Shown: in pieces, positions 17,468 to 28,831 of the stretch | Numbering within the stretch: position 1 is the first letter of the stretch | Layout of the letters: every line of letters begins with the position of its first letter | From: Acidobacterium capsulatum ATCC 51196 | Lineage (GTDB): Bacteria > Acidobacteriota > Terriglobia > Terriglobales > Acidobacteriaceae | Reading direction: 5' to 3' | NCBI RefSeq assembly: GCF_000022565.1 | Contig: NC_012483.1 | Location: 248,001-312,000 of the forward strand | Length of the DNA: 64,000 bases | Notes under the pieces: model-generated | What the model was told of the DNA's origin: nothing | The model's database searches: none | What the model saw: only the letters and a program-made list of their open reading frames with translations | Program-made: the position numbers and the translations under genes

Positions 17468-17765
17468 CGTCATTCTGAGCGAAACGAACCGGGGTGGGAA
17501 GAATCCCGGCGATGCCGCAATCACTTACACCGCCCGAAGTTTCTCCCACCATTCCCGCCCTCACGCCGCCATGAAGGGTACTGGCTTCAGCCCGTACATC
17601 CCCGCCGCAAAAAGAAAAGCGGCTTCAGCCCCTGAGGGAATTCTCGACTAACGATGCGTCATTCTGAGCGAAGCGAAGAATCCCGGCCATTTCCCGGCAT
17701 CCAAACGCCGCCCGAAGTTTCTCCCACCATTCCCGCCCTCTATGAAGGTACGGACTTCAGCTCCT
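17468..17765. repeat. Pair of diverged intergenic repeats
   Basis: Two copies, beginning at 17468 and 17657, share CGTCATTCTGAGCGAA, then GAAGAATCCCGGC, and then a 33-bp identical run (17530-17562 and 17708-17740) starting CCGCCCGAAG. Each copy is followed by ATGAAGG-type sequence and TTCAGC. The offset changes from 189 to 178 bp between the blocks, so one copy has an indel. This resembles interspersed intergenic repeats seen in acidobacterial genomes. Confidence 0.75.
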
Positions 17766-17909
17766 GAGCATCCCGCGAAGCACGAGCCATCCTCTCCGCC
17801 CGCCGGGAAAATCACCCTGATCCGATATGCTGGAGTAGAGGGAAAGCTCCACGCCTTCGGCAGCCCGGCACGCGATCCAGGAGACTCCGCCTCTCGTGGC
17901 GCGCGGCCG

Positions 17910-18298
17910 TGTGAATCCGGATTCGCATTTTCCTCCCGCGGAACCGGGCGCGGGCCGTAGACTTCTAAGCCATCTAGAATCAGCATTATGGGGGGCATCT
18001 CCCCGGCCTCTTCTCCATCTTTTCCGCTTCTTGCAAAAAAGCGCAGCAATGTGAATCTATATTCACATTTAAGCCAGCGGGGGAATGCAGTGTAATCCTC
18101 TATTTATCAATGGTTTGAAGGAGCACTGGCAGAAATGTCCACGTGTCAATCCATTCCAGCAGGAAAAAATGCCTGAAAAGCGAATCCGTATTCACATTTT
18201 CCGGTAGTTTTCCCAAGTATAAGAAAGTAAATCGCTTATGCCGGGTTCTACTCTGGCCTCCCCAGCATGCTCTAAAGAAATGCGATTTCATATTCACA
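17910..18298. repeat. Four copies of an 18-bp palindrome TGTGAAT-N4-ATTCACA
   Basis: Copies lie at 17910-17927, 18050-18067 (perfect 7-bp arms), 18179-18196 and 18281-18298. The right arm ATTCACA is exact in three and ATTCGCA in the first; all are followed by TTT. The left arm varies (TGTGAAT, TGTGAAT, AGCGAAT, TGCGATT). Centre-to-centre distances are 140, 129 and 102 bp. The symmetry and repetition suggest binding sites for a dimeric protein. Confidence 0.7.
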
Positions 18299-18321
18299 TT
18301 TATTTGCCAGGGTCCCAACAC

Positions 18322-18353
18322 AAAAAAGCCGGAGCGCGCAACAGCGCTCCGGC
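18322..18353 (-). terminator. Rho-independent terminator of katG
   Basis: On the minus strand GCCGGAGCGC, a short loop and GCGCTCCGGC (18328-18353) are followed by TTTTTTG. The hairpin lies 25 bp beyond the katG stop. Confidence 0.9.
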
Positions 18354-18377
18354 AGGTAGTTCAACGGGGGAGGGGGA

Positions 18378-21618
<3,241 letters not shown>

Positions 21619-21639
<21 letters not shown>

Positions 21640-22743
21640 GCCCGCAAAGATATCCCCGGCATCTTCCGCCGCATCCGGCTCAGGATCGCGGAAATTGCTG
21701 AGGCCCACACCAATCAGGCGATAAAGACGGTCCGCGCCCAGATCGACGCGCTCGCGCAGACTCAAGGCGATCGCCGTGAGTTCTTCGCAGCTTGCGGGCG
21801 GTGTCTCTGGCGTCAGGCTGCGTGTGTGAATGTGAAAGTCGCCGGTCTTGAGTTTCAGCACCACCGTGCGCGCGATGCGGGCCTCGCGGCGCGATGCGTT
21901 CCAGACCTTTTCTGACAACCGCCGTATCACCGGCTCGGTCGCCGATAGCGGAATGTCGGCCTCGAAGGTGTCTTCCGCCGAGACCGACTTTGTGGGCCGA
22001 TTCGGCGTGACGGGACTGTGATCCACGCCGCGCGCAAGGTGATAGAGCCGCAGCCCATACCGGCCAAAGTTGGACTCGAGCGTAGCCAGGTCATAGTGCT
22101 GCAGGTCGCCGGCCGTGCGAATGCCAAGCCGCGCCAGCCGCTCCTCCGTGACCTTGCCAACGCCGGGAATGCGGCCCACCGCCAGCGGCGGCAAAAAGGT
22201 AGCAAGGTCCTGCGGCTGAATCACAAAAAGTCCATCGGGTTTGCGCCAGTCCGAGGCAATCTTGGCCAGAAACTTGTTGGGAGCAACGCCGGCCGAGGCC
22301 GTCAGAGACAGTTCTTCGCGAATCTGTCTCCGGATAGTGATGGCCACCTTGGTAGCGGTGGGCAATCCCGTCTTGTTGTGCGTGACGTCGAGGTAGGCTT
22401 CGTCGAGCGAGAGCGGCTCAATGAGATCGGTATGGCGCTCGAATATCTCGCGCACCGCGCGAGATACAGCCTTGTAGCGGGTGAAATCCGGCGGCACAAA
22501 GATGGCCTGCGGACAGAGCCGCTCGGCGGTAACGGCCGGCATGGCCGAGCGCACACCGAACTGCCGCGCTTCATAAGAGGCCGCGCATACCACCGAACGC
22601 CGGCCGCGCCAGGCGACCACCACTGGCTTGCCGCGCAACTCCGGGGCATCGCGTTGCTCCACCGAGGCGTAGAAAGCGTCCATGTCCACATGAACGATCT
22701 TGCGCGGCGTCGCGGGTTGCGGAGAGAGCAGCGTCTCAGCCAT
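21619..22743 (-). CDS. dinB: DNA polymerase IV (Y-family translesion polymerase)
   Basis: The 374-residue protein contains the Y-family catalytic motifs VHVDMDAFYASVEQR and LSLDEAYLDVT (metal-binding Asp/Glu), the thumb helix-hairpin-helix (VGRIPGVGKVTEERL) and a little-finger domain ending near residue 350. It copies past damaged DNA. No beta-clamp motif is obvious at the very C-terminus. There is no GTTC-N7-GTTC element in the 102 bp upstream, so LexA control like that of lexA itself is not evident here. The gene overlaps the end of oxyR tail-to-tail. Confidence 0.93.
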
Positions 22744-22845
22744 GCGCCTATTGTAGGCGAATACAGGGCGAAAGTGCGCGGAAGAGCGCAGTCCGTGAAG
22801 ACTCAGCCAACCCGGGACCGACTCCCGGCACCTGAAGGACCAGGG

Positions 22846-23178
22846 CTAAAGCGTAACCGCGTCGTGGCCTAATTGCTGGTTGATGAGCCGGGCCACGAGT
22901 GGTTTGAGAGGCGTTCCATCCTTGGGCAGAACAAAGGCTGCGGCCTCCTCAGACCAGTCCAGCTTGAAGCTGGTCGTAAGCGCCGAGATCCAGATTTGGC
23001 GAATGGGAGTGTTGGGGGTGATGACGAAGCGGGCTCCGGAGTCCTCAAAGAGAATGTTGAGCACGCCGTTCTGCTCTTCCACTTCAAAGTCGCCGTCTTC
23101 TTCGGCAGTGAGCAGGGACTTTTTCAAGGCTTCGAGGGCGGCCTCAGAGTGTTTGCGAAAGGCATTTTCATCCAGCAT
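22846..23178 (-). CDS. cyaY: Bacterial frataxin (iron donor / Fe-S regulator)
   Basis: The 110-residue protein has the frataxin alpha-beta fold pattern: an acidic first helix (ENAFRKHSEAALEALKKSLL), then DGDFEVEEQNGVLNI, FVITPNTPIRQIWISAL and FKLDW. CyaY binds iron and modulates the IscS cysteine desulfurase during iron-sulfur cluster assembly. The length equals that of proteobacterial CyaY. The neighbour dinB is on the same strand but 102 bp away. Frataxin is patchily distributed outside Proteobacteria and eukaryotes, so its presence is informative. Confidence 0.85.
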   Translation of the reverse strand: MLDENAFRKHSEAALEALKKSLLTAEEDGDFEVEEQNGVLNILFEDSGARFVITPNTPIRQIWISALTTSFKLDWSEEAAAFVLPKDGTPLKPLVARLINQQLGHDAVTL

Positions 23179-23297
23179 ACAAAGCTAGTGTACAGTTTGA
23201 TTCCGGCTGGAATATGACTGAATATTCAGGTGCATTTGACCGGCGTTGCATCTGAAATCTGCAAATTAAGACCGGATGGCGGAAAGGTAGGGTTTCA

Positions 23298-24203
23298 ATG
23301 CGTGTAGTCCCAATGGTGGTGGCATTGTCGATGGTTTGCGGCTTTGGGATGACGGCGCGAGCGGCGACACCCATTCCCGCGGCAGCGCCCGAGACGGCCC
23401 GCCAGTTGATGAAAGACGTGATCTACAACGAACTGCACGACCGCGAAAAAGATAGCTACTGGCAATACCGCAGCCACGTCGTGACCGACAAGAAGAACAT
23501 TTTGCGCGAGCAGATTGAGACCAGCCAGGGGCCGGTGTACCGCATTCTTGCAAGGGATGGTCATGAGCTGCAGGGCGACAGCGAGCAGAAGGAAGAAAAC
23601 CGGCTCATCAGCTATGTGCATGATCCTGGCGCGATTGCGAAGGTGCAGCACAGCCACGAGAGCGATGAAGACCGGCTGGCGCATGTGATGGCACTCCTGC
23701 CGGTGGCCTATGTGTTTCAGTATGAGGGGCCGGCGATGGGCAGCCGGGTGCGGCTGAAGTTTGAGCCGAACCCGAATTTCAAACCCAGCGGCTATGTGGA
23801 TCGCGTGATGTATGGGCTTGGTGGAGAGATTGTGGTGGATCAGACCCTAAAGCGCCTGGTTTCGATGCAAGGAACGATCCAGCACAAGATTGACTTTGGC
23901 TTCGGCTTGTTGGGCTATGTGGATCCGGGCGGAACATTCACGATTCACCGGATTCAGGTGAGTCCGAAACATTGGAAGGCGGATCTTGTGGCCGTGCATG
24001 TGCAGGGCAAGGTGCTGCTCTTCAGCAATGTGAGCAAGGTGGAGCGCGAGAGCCGGTCTGACTTTGAGCCGGTACCGCACGACATTACGCTGCAGCAGGC
24101 CGTGGCCCGGCTGAAGCAGAGTGCGGCAGCGTATCAGGCGCAGATGGAAAACGCTGCAGCTTCTCAAGCCGCCTCGTCTGAAGATGCGTCTCTCAGGCGC
24201 TGA
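23298..24203 (+). CDS. Exported protein of unknown function
   Basis: The 301-residue product has a clear signal peptide (MRVVPMVVALSMVCGFGMTARA) and then a soluble domain starting with a charged segment (LMKDVIYNELHDREKDSYWQYR). Later beta-rich parts (GSRVRLKFEPNPNF, VVDQTLKRLVSMQGT) resemble the layout of periplasmic lipid- or lipoprotein-handling folds, but I cannot name a family. The C-terminus is helical and Ala/Ser-rich. It probably acts in the periplasm. The gene is monocistronic: the preceding gene is divergent and the next one convergent. Confidence 0.7.
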   Translation: MRVVPMVVALSMVCGFGMTARAATPIPAAAPETARQLMKDVIYNELHDREKDSYWQYRSHVVTDKKNILREQIETSQGPVYRILARDGHELQGDSEQKEENRLISYVHDPGAIAKVQHSHESDEDRLAHVMALLPVAYVFQYEGPAMGSRVRLKFEPNPNFKPSGYVDRVMYGLGGEIVVDQTLKRLVSMQGTIQHKIDFGFGLLGYVDPGGTFTIHRIQVSPKHWKADLVAVHVQGKVLLFSNVSKVERESRSDFEPVPHDITLQQAVARLKQSAAAYQAQMENAAASQAASSEDASLRR

Positions 24204-24218
24204 AGGCAGCGCAGGCCA

Positions 24219-24707
24219 TCAGGCCGACTCTTCCGCTGAGTCGTCAAGATCGAGTTCCGGGTCTGAAAGGTTGTGCGAGTCAGGACCATCCTGGCGCTTG
24301 TTCCAGGCTTCCAACTCTTCGTGGGTGACAAGAAAGCGCCGGATGTAACGAAGAGGGTCTTCGCTGGCGGCCATCTCGCGCAGGTGATAGAGCCAGGCAT
24401 CGGGCTTGGTGGTGCGGCGGGTGAAGGCTTTGCGGCGCACGGTGATGAGCTTGCCGGTCTTGTCCGGGCGGGTGTATTCAACGGTGGGAACGACGAAACT
24501 GATCTGGGAGCCTTGTTTCCAGAAGCTCCGGGCAAAGTCATGCGAAAACAGCAAAGCGTAATAACGATGACCCTCCGCCAGAGAGGCCACTGCCTGCTCA
24601 AAGCCAGGCCACGGCAGATGGATTTTGCCGCGGTACCACCTGCGAAATTCAAATCCGTTCTTACGTGCGTGCAGAATCAGGAGCGCAATGACTTCTGTTC
24701 GGGTCAT
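24219..24707 (-). CDS. Protein of unknown function
   Basis: This 162-residue protein has no signal peptide or membrane helix. It is rich in aromatic and basic residues (HARKNGFEFRRWYRGKIHLPWPGFEQ) and ends in an acidic tail (DPELDLDDSAEESA). It starts at ATG 24707. Coding appears real because the other strand's long frame here lacks a start signal until 24861. I do not recognise the family. It converges with the exported protein at 23298-24203 (15-bp gap). Confidence 0.6.
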   Translation of the reverse strand: MTRTEVIALLILHARKNGFEFRRWYRGKIHLPWPGFEQAVASLAEGHRYYALLFSHDFARSFWKQGSQISFVVPTVEYTRPDKTGKLITVRRKAFTRRTTKPDAWLYHLREMAASEDPLRYIRRFLVTHEELEAWNKRQDGPDSHNLSDPELDLDDSAEESA

Positions 24708-24834
24708 GTAGCCTTCCAGGGCGCGGAGCGCGGATGGTCTCTGAGAGAACGAAGCAACAAAGCGAGGACAGCGGCAGGGGGAGAAGAAGCTATCCGGTCG
24801 CTAAATTGGAAACAGGGCATCGTAGATAAATTGG

Positions 24835-24848
24835 GTAGATTCATCTAC
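24835..24848. promoter_or_regulatory. Perfect 14-bp palindrome before the TPR gene
   Basis: GTAGAT-TC-ATCTAC lies 12 bp upstream of the ATG at 24861, where a ribosome-binding site would normally be; none is visible. It may be an operator, or the leader may be very short. Confidence 0.35.
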
Positions 24849-24860
24849 TACTGGCAAACT

Positions 24861-26075
24861 ATGTCTGTGCAACGTAGGAAATTGCTCTATAGCCTGGGAC
24901 TGATGCTTGTCGCCGTCTACGCGGGTCAGATGCGCGCGGAGACGATTCATACCGCTGCGCTCAACCGTTCCCCGCAAGTGTTAGCTGGCTTTCAATGTTT
25001 TTATAGCATGGATTATGACTGCGCACGTGTAATTTTTCAGCGCGTGCGGGCCGAGCATCCAGGCGATGCGCTGGCCACGGACTATCTGCTCAACGATGAA
25101 GTTTTCGAAGAGTTGAACCGGCTTGATCTGCTCGACAGTACCTTCTACGCGACGAATGGATTTCTGACTGGCAATCATCTCGTGCAGGAAGATCCGAAGG
25201 CTGCGGCGCGCATCAAGTCACTGGCAAGTGAGGCTGTGAATGAAGCGGATGCGCGGTTGAAGACCACTCCGAATGATGTGGATGCAATCTTTGCGAGAGG
25301 TTGGGCCAAGTCGCTTGAGGCGACCTACATTGCAATGGCGGAGAGAGGCTTCGGGCAAGCCTTCCGGCTCGCCTCACAGGCGCGATCCGATTGCCACCGC
25401 GCTCTTGAAATCGATCCTGACTACGTAGACGCGAAGCTGGTAGTGGGCGTGTATGAGTACGTGGTGGGCGCGCTGCCGTGGGCGTTCAAGCTGCTCATTG
25501 GCTTTATCGGTATTCATGGCTCAAAGGCCACCGGCATGGCCATGCTGCAGGACGATGCCGTGCATGGTGCGATTACTCGCGTCGATGCGAATACGGCGAT
25601 CATGCTCTTCTTGCGGCGGGAAGCGAAGTACGATCTGGCGATTGAGATAGCACAGCAGATGTCGCGCGAATATCCGCACAACTATCTCTTCAGCCTTGAA
25701 ATTGCGAATCTTGAGAAGGACAGAGGTTTGGGGATGACGGCGGTCTATGCCTATGAACGGACCATTGCCGACGCGAAGAAGCCGGATTTCTTTCACAACG
25801 CGCATCTCGAATTGGCTTATTTCGGATTGGGCGAGGCATTGCGCGGGCAGAAACACTACCCGGAGGCCGAGGCGGCGTATCAGGCTGCGGCGCAGGATGC
25901 GGTCACAAGTCCGGAGTTGAGGCAGCGTTGTTTGGTGGCGGCGGGCATGACCTATGATCTGGCTGGCAATCACGCGCTGGCAGTGCATGAGTATGAGCAG
26001 GTGATTGCGATTGGGCATGACAGTGTGGAGGCCAACAAGGCCCGGGAGTATCTGCGATCGCCCTACCGGGAATAG
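24861..26075 (+). CDS. TPR-repeat protein with N-terminal signal or anchor
   Basis: The 404-residue protein starts with a short basic segment and a hydrophobic stretch (LLYSLGLMLVAVYAG) and is likely exported or anchored. The remainder is helical, with TPR-like repeats: ALEIDPDYVDAKLVVGVYEY, then AELAYFGLGEAL-type helices near residue 320 and AGNHALAVHEYEQVIAIG near residue 375. TPR domains bind partner proteins; no catalytic motif is visible. A longer frame from 24273 overlaps the convergent gene and is rejected. Function unknown. Confidence 0.75.
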   Translation: MSVQRRKLLYSLGLMLVAVYAGQMRAETIHTAALNRSPQVLAGFQCFYSMDYDCARVIFQRVRAEHPGDALATDYLLNDEVFEELNRLDLLDSTFYATNGFLTGNHLVQEDPKAAARIKSLASEAVNEADARLKTTPNDVDAIFARGWAKSLEATYIAMAERGFGQAFRLASQARSDCHRALEIDPDYVDAKLVVGVYEYVVGALPWAFKLLIGFIGIHGSKATGMAMLQDDAVHGAITRVDANTAIMLFLRREAKYDLAIEIAQQMSREYPHNYLFSLEIANLEKDRGLGMTAVYAYERTIADAKKPDFFHNAHLELAYFGLGEALRGQKHYPEAEAAYQAAAQDAVTSPELRQRCLVAAGMTYDLAGNHALAVHEYEQVIAIGHDSVEANKAREYLRSPYRE

Positions 26076-26230
26076 CGGACGGGCATCCCAAGGAACTATG
26101 GCGGCACGCAAAGCGTATTCCTGTTTGTCCGGCGGAATGGCCGGAGGCTTTGACGGGCTGCCCGGCTGGCTTGTGCTCCAATGTGAGCAGGGCCGGTGAC
26201 TGCCTGAAGAAGCGGAAAGAGGGCTCCAGT

Positions 26231-26593
26231 ATGACGATCTATTGCCGGAATTGCGGAAAAGAACTCGGCTCCGAGGCTAGATTTTGCCCGGCTTGCGGAA
26301 CCGCGGTCTACATGACGCCTCCGCCGGTGTATGCTCCGGCGTCGCGGCTGATCCGTCCTCGCGCGGGGCGCATGGTGGCTGGCGTGTGCCAGGGGCTGGC
26401 CAATGCCTATGTGTGGGATGTGGCCTGGGTGCGTGTGATCACCGTGCTGCTGGCGGTTTTTGGAGGCGGCATGGGGATCATCGCGTATGTCATCTTCTGG
26501 ATTGTGATGCCGGAGGAGCCGCTGGCTCTTCCGCCCGTGACGCCGTATCCGCCGCAGGGAACAAACGCCGGAAACTCGGTGGGAGGCCAATAG
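26231..26593 (+). CDS. Zinc-ribbon PspC-domain membrane protein
   Basis: The 120-residue protein has an N-terminal zinc ribbon (C5, C8, C19, C22: YCRNCGK and FCPACGT), a PspC signature (RMVAGVCQGLANAYVWDVAWVR in part) and one or two membrane helices (VITVLLAVFGGGMGIIAYVIFWIVM), followed by a proline-rich tail. PspC proteins sense or stabilise the inner membrane under stress. ATG 26231 is preceded by AGAGGG. The next gene begins one base after the stop, so the two are probably co-transcribed. Confidence 0.85.
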   Translation: MTIYCRNCGKELGSEARFCPACGTAVYMTPPPVYAPASRLIRPRAGRMVAGVCQGLANAYVWDVAWVRVITVLLAVFGGGMGIIAYVIFWIVMPEEPLALPPVTPYPPQGTNAGNSVGGQ

Positions 26594-26594
26594 C

Positions 26595-27398
26595 TTGCAT
26601 TACCGGTCGGACGATGCGCAGTTGTTCTATACCGAGCAGGGCGCAGGTGCGCCTCTGGTGTTGCTGCATCCTACGCCACTGCATCATGGCTTCTGGCTCC
26701 CGATGGTCAGCATGCTGGCCGCACGCTATCGCGTGGTGATGCCTGATCTGCGCGGACATGGGCAGTCGGAGGCAGGTGACGGCCCCGTCACCATGGAAAA
26801 GCTGGGCGCGGACGTGGAGCGATTGCTGGACGAGCTGCGCATCGAGCGCGCGATGTTCGCCGGCTGTTCCGTTGGCGGTTACACGCTGTATGAGCTTTGG
26901 CGGCGGTGTCCGCAACGTGTGCAGGCGCTGGCCTTTTGCAGCAGTAAACCCCAGGCGGATACGGAGCAGAATCGCGCCACGCGGCAGGCGAATATCGAGA
27001 AGATTCGGCAGCGCGGCAGCAGCGATTTCATTGAGGCAATGCTGGCCTCGTTGATTGGCCCGTCGACCCGGAGCCGCTTGCCGCAGAAGACGGCCGAGGC
27101 TCGCGAGATGATGCAGGCCATGCGCCCCGAGGCGATCATCGCCGTGCAGCAGGGGCTCGCGTCGCGTCCTGACTCCGTGGAGACGGCGAAGAGAATCAAG
27201 GCTCCGTGCTGTGTGGTGGCTGCGGGCGAAGATGGCGGCAGCACGCCGGCGGACATGCGGCTGCTGGCGGATGCAATTCGCTCTGGCGGCGCGAAGGTGG
27301 AGTATCACGAGGTTCCCGACGCGGGCCACTATGCGCCGTGGGAGCAGCCGGAGACGGTGGGCCGGATGCTGCGCCAGTTTTTCGAGAGCGCGCGGTAG
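26595..27398 (+). CDS. Alpha/beta-fold hydrolase
   Basis: The 267-residue protein has the alpha/beta-hydrolase pattern: oxyanion segment LLHPTPLHH, DLRGHGQSE, the nucleophile elbow GCSVGGY (S92) and the catalytic His in PDAGHYAPWEQPE near the C-terminus. It starts at TTG 26595 with GGGAGG upstream inside the end of the PspC gene; no better start is available, because the conserved first strand begins within 10 residues. The tight spacing suggests co-expression with the PspC-type protein. Substrate unknown. Confidence 0.8.
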   Translation: MHYRSDDAQLFYTEQGAGAPLVLLHPTPLHHGFWLPMVSMLAARYRVVMPDLRGHGQSEAGDGPVTMEKLGADVERLLDELRIERAMFAGCSVGGYTLYELWRRCPQRVQALAFCSSKPQADTEQNRATRQANIEKIRQRGSSDFIEAMLASLIGPSTRSRLPQKTAEAREMMQAMRPEAIIAVQQGLASRPDSVETAKRIKAPCCVVAAGEDGGSTPADMRLLADAIRSGGAKVEYHEVPDAGHYAPWEQPETVGRMLRQFFESAR

Positions 27399-27505
27399 CA
27401 GGCGGATGCAACGCGAAGCTGCGCTGATCATCTGGATGAATGACCTCCGCGCATGGCCAAATCTCCTTCATGAAAAACAGGCACGCGCTATGCTGAGAGA
27501 ACATT

Positions 27506-28816
27506 TTGCTTTTCTCTGCGAGGTCTGCCCTGTCTCAGGTTCGCCCCTTTTCCTACCCTGATCGACGTGCCGCGTTGCACGTGGAAGGTGTATCTCTTGA
27601 AGCGCTGGCCAGGCGTCATGGCACGCCGCTCTATGTGTATTCAGCCGATCATATCGCCCAGCGCTTTGATTTGTTTGCGCGCGCCTTCGCGCCGGTTTCG
27701 CACCTGATCTGTTTTGCGGTGAAGGCCAACTCCGCGCTGGCTATTCTGCAATTGCTCGAAAAGCGTGGCGCGGGCTTTGACATTGTCTCCGGCGGCGAGC
27801 TGGAGCGCGTGCTGGCCGTCAACAAAAAGGCGGCCGAGCGCGTCGTATTTTCCGGCGTCGGCAAAACTGCTCCCGAGATGGATCTCGCGCTGCGTTCCGG
27901 CATTCTGCTGTTTCATGTGGAGAGCGAAGGCGAGTTGGAACTGCTCGCCGAGCGCGCGTCCAAATTGCGTAAGCGGGCCGCGGTGTCACTGCGTGTGAAT
28001 CCCGACGTCTTTGCCGAGACGCATCCGTACATCTCCACAGGACTGCGAGAGCACAAGTTTGGCATTGAGATGGCGCGGGCGCGCAAGGTGTACCGCGCGG
28101 TGGCCAGGCACAAGTATCTTGAAGCACGCGGTGTGAGCGTGCATATCGGCTCGCAGATTCGTATGGCCGAGCCCTTTGGCGCAGCGGCCGAACGCGTCGC
28201 GGCGTTGATTGGTCAACTGCGCAAGGACGGCCACGGCATCCGCTTTCTGGACGCCGGCGGCGGCCTCGGCATTGAGTATCAGGCCGGGCTTGAGGATGCG
28301 AGCTTCGATCCGGCCGAGCGCGTGCAGCAGTATGCGGCCGCGCTGTTGCACGCGGTGGCCACGGTGCCCGAGATTACGCTGCTGTTGGAGCCGGGACGCT
28401 TCCTGGTCGCGCAGGCCGGTGCGCTGGTGACGCGCGTGCTGTATCGCAAGCAGAATGGCGCGAAGCATTTCGTGATTGTGGACGCTGCGATGAATGACCT
28501 GATTCGCCCGGCGCTCTACCAGGCGCATCACGAGGTGGTGCCAGTGTTGCCGCGGCGTGGCGCGAGGTCGATGGTGGCCGACATTGTGGGCCCGGTCTGC
28601 GAAACCGGCGACTTTTTTGCGCGCGACCGGGCGATGGCAGCGGTCCGCGAGGGCGAGCTCTTGGCAATTCTGGATGCGGGAGCCTATGGTATGTCACTGA
28701 GTTCCAATTACAACTCGCGTGTGCGCCCTGCAGAAGTGCTGGTGAGCGGCAAGCGCGCGCGGTTGATTCGCAGGCGCGAGACGATCAACGATTTGCTGGC
28801 GCCGGAAAAATTCTGA
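27506..28816 (+). CDS. lysA: Diaminopimelate decarboxylase
   Basis: The fold-III PLP enzyme converts meso-diaminopimelate to L-lysine, the last step of lysine synthesis. It has about 436 residues. The PLP lysine is in CFAVKANSALAIL (K73), followed by GFDIVSGGELERVLAV, HIGSQI and the glycine-rich phosphate site DAGGGLGIEY; CETGDFFARDR and GAYGMSLSSNYN complete the C-terminal domain. The start is uncertain: TTG 27506 has GAGAG about 7 bases upstream, but later non-ATG starts are possible, and the first ten residues are not conserved. The esterase gene follows 15 bp later. Confidence 0.93.
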   Translation: MLFSARSALSQVRPFSYPDRRAALHVEGVSLEALARRHGTPLYVYSADHIAQRFDLFARAFAPVSHLICFAVKANSALAILQLLEKRGAGFDIVSGGELERVLAVNKKAAERVVFSGVGKTAPEMDLALRSGILLFHVESEGELELLAERASKLRKRAAVSLRVNPDVFAETHPYISTGLREHKFGIEMARARKVYRAVARHKYLEARGVSVHIGSQIRMAEPFGAAAERVAALIGQLRKDGHGIRFLDAGGGLGIEYQAGLEDASFDPAERVQQYAAALLHAVATVPEITLLLEPGRFLVAQAGALVTRVLYRKQNGAKHFVIVDAAMNDLIRPALYQAHHEVVPVLPRRGARSMVADIVGPVCETGDFFARDRAMAAVREGELLAILDAGAYGMSLSSNYNSRVRPAEVLVSGKRARLIRRRETINDLLAPEKF

Positions 28817-28831
28817 GGTCGGAGGAGTGCA

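Larger units (their letters stand above)
17327..18321. other. About 1 kb non-coding stretch with two repeat types
   Basis: No convincing gene lies between the peroxiredoxin start and the katG terminator; the short open frames have no ribosome-binding site or known motif. The left half contains a diverged repeat pair (17468-17765). The right half, clearly more AT-rich than its surroundings, carries four copies of an 18-bp palindrome (17910-18298). The peroxiredoxin promoter must lie at the left end. Confidence 0.7.

Noticed and set aside
17910-18298. Possible CRISPR array
   Set aside because: Only four 18-bp imperfect units with unequal spacing above 100 bp; no cas genes nearby.
18100-18321. 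73-codon frame on the minus strand
   Set aside because: It spans two of the palindromes, has no ribosome-binding site or recognisable domain, and lies in AT-rich non-coding sequence.
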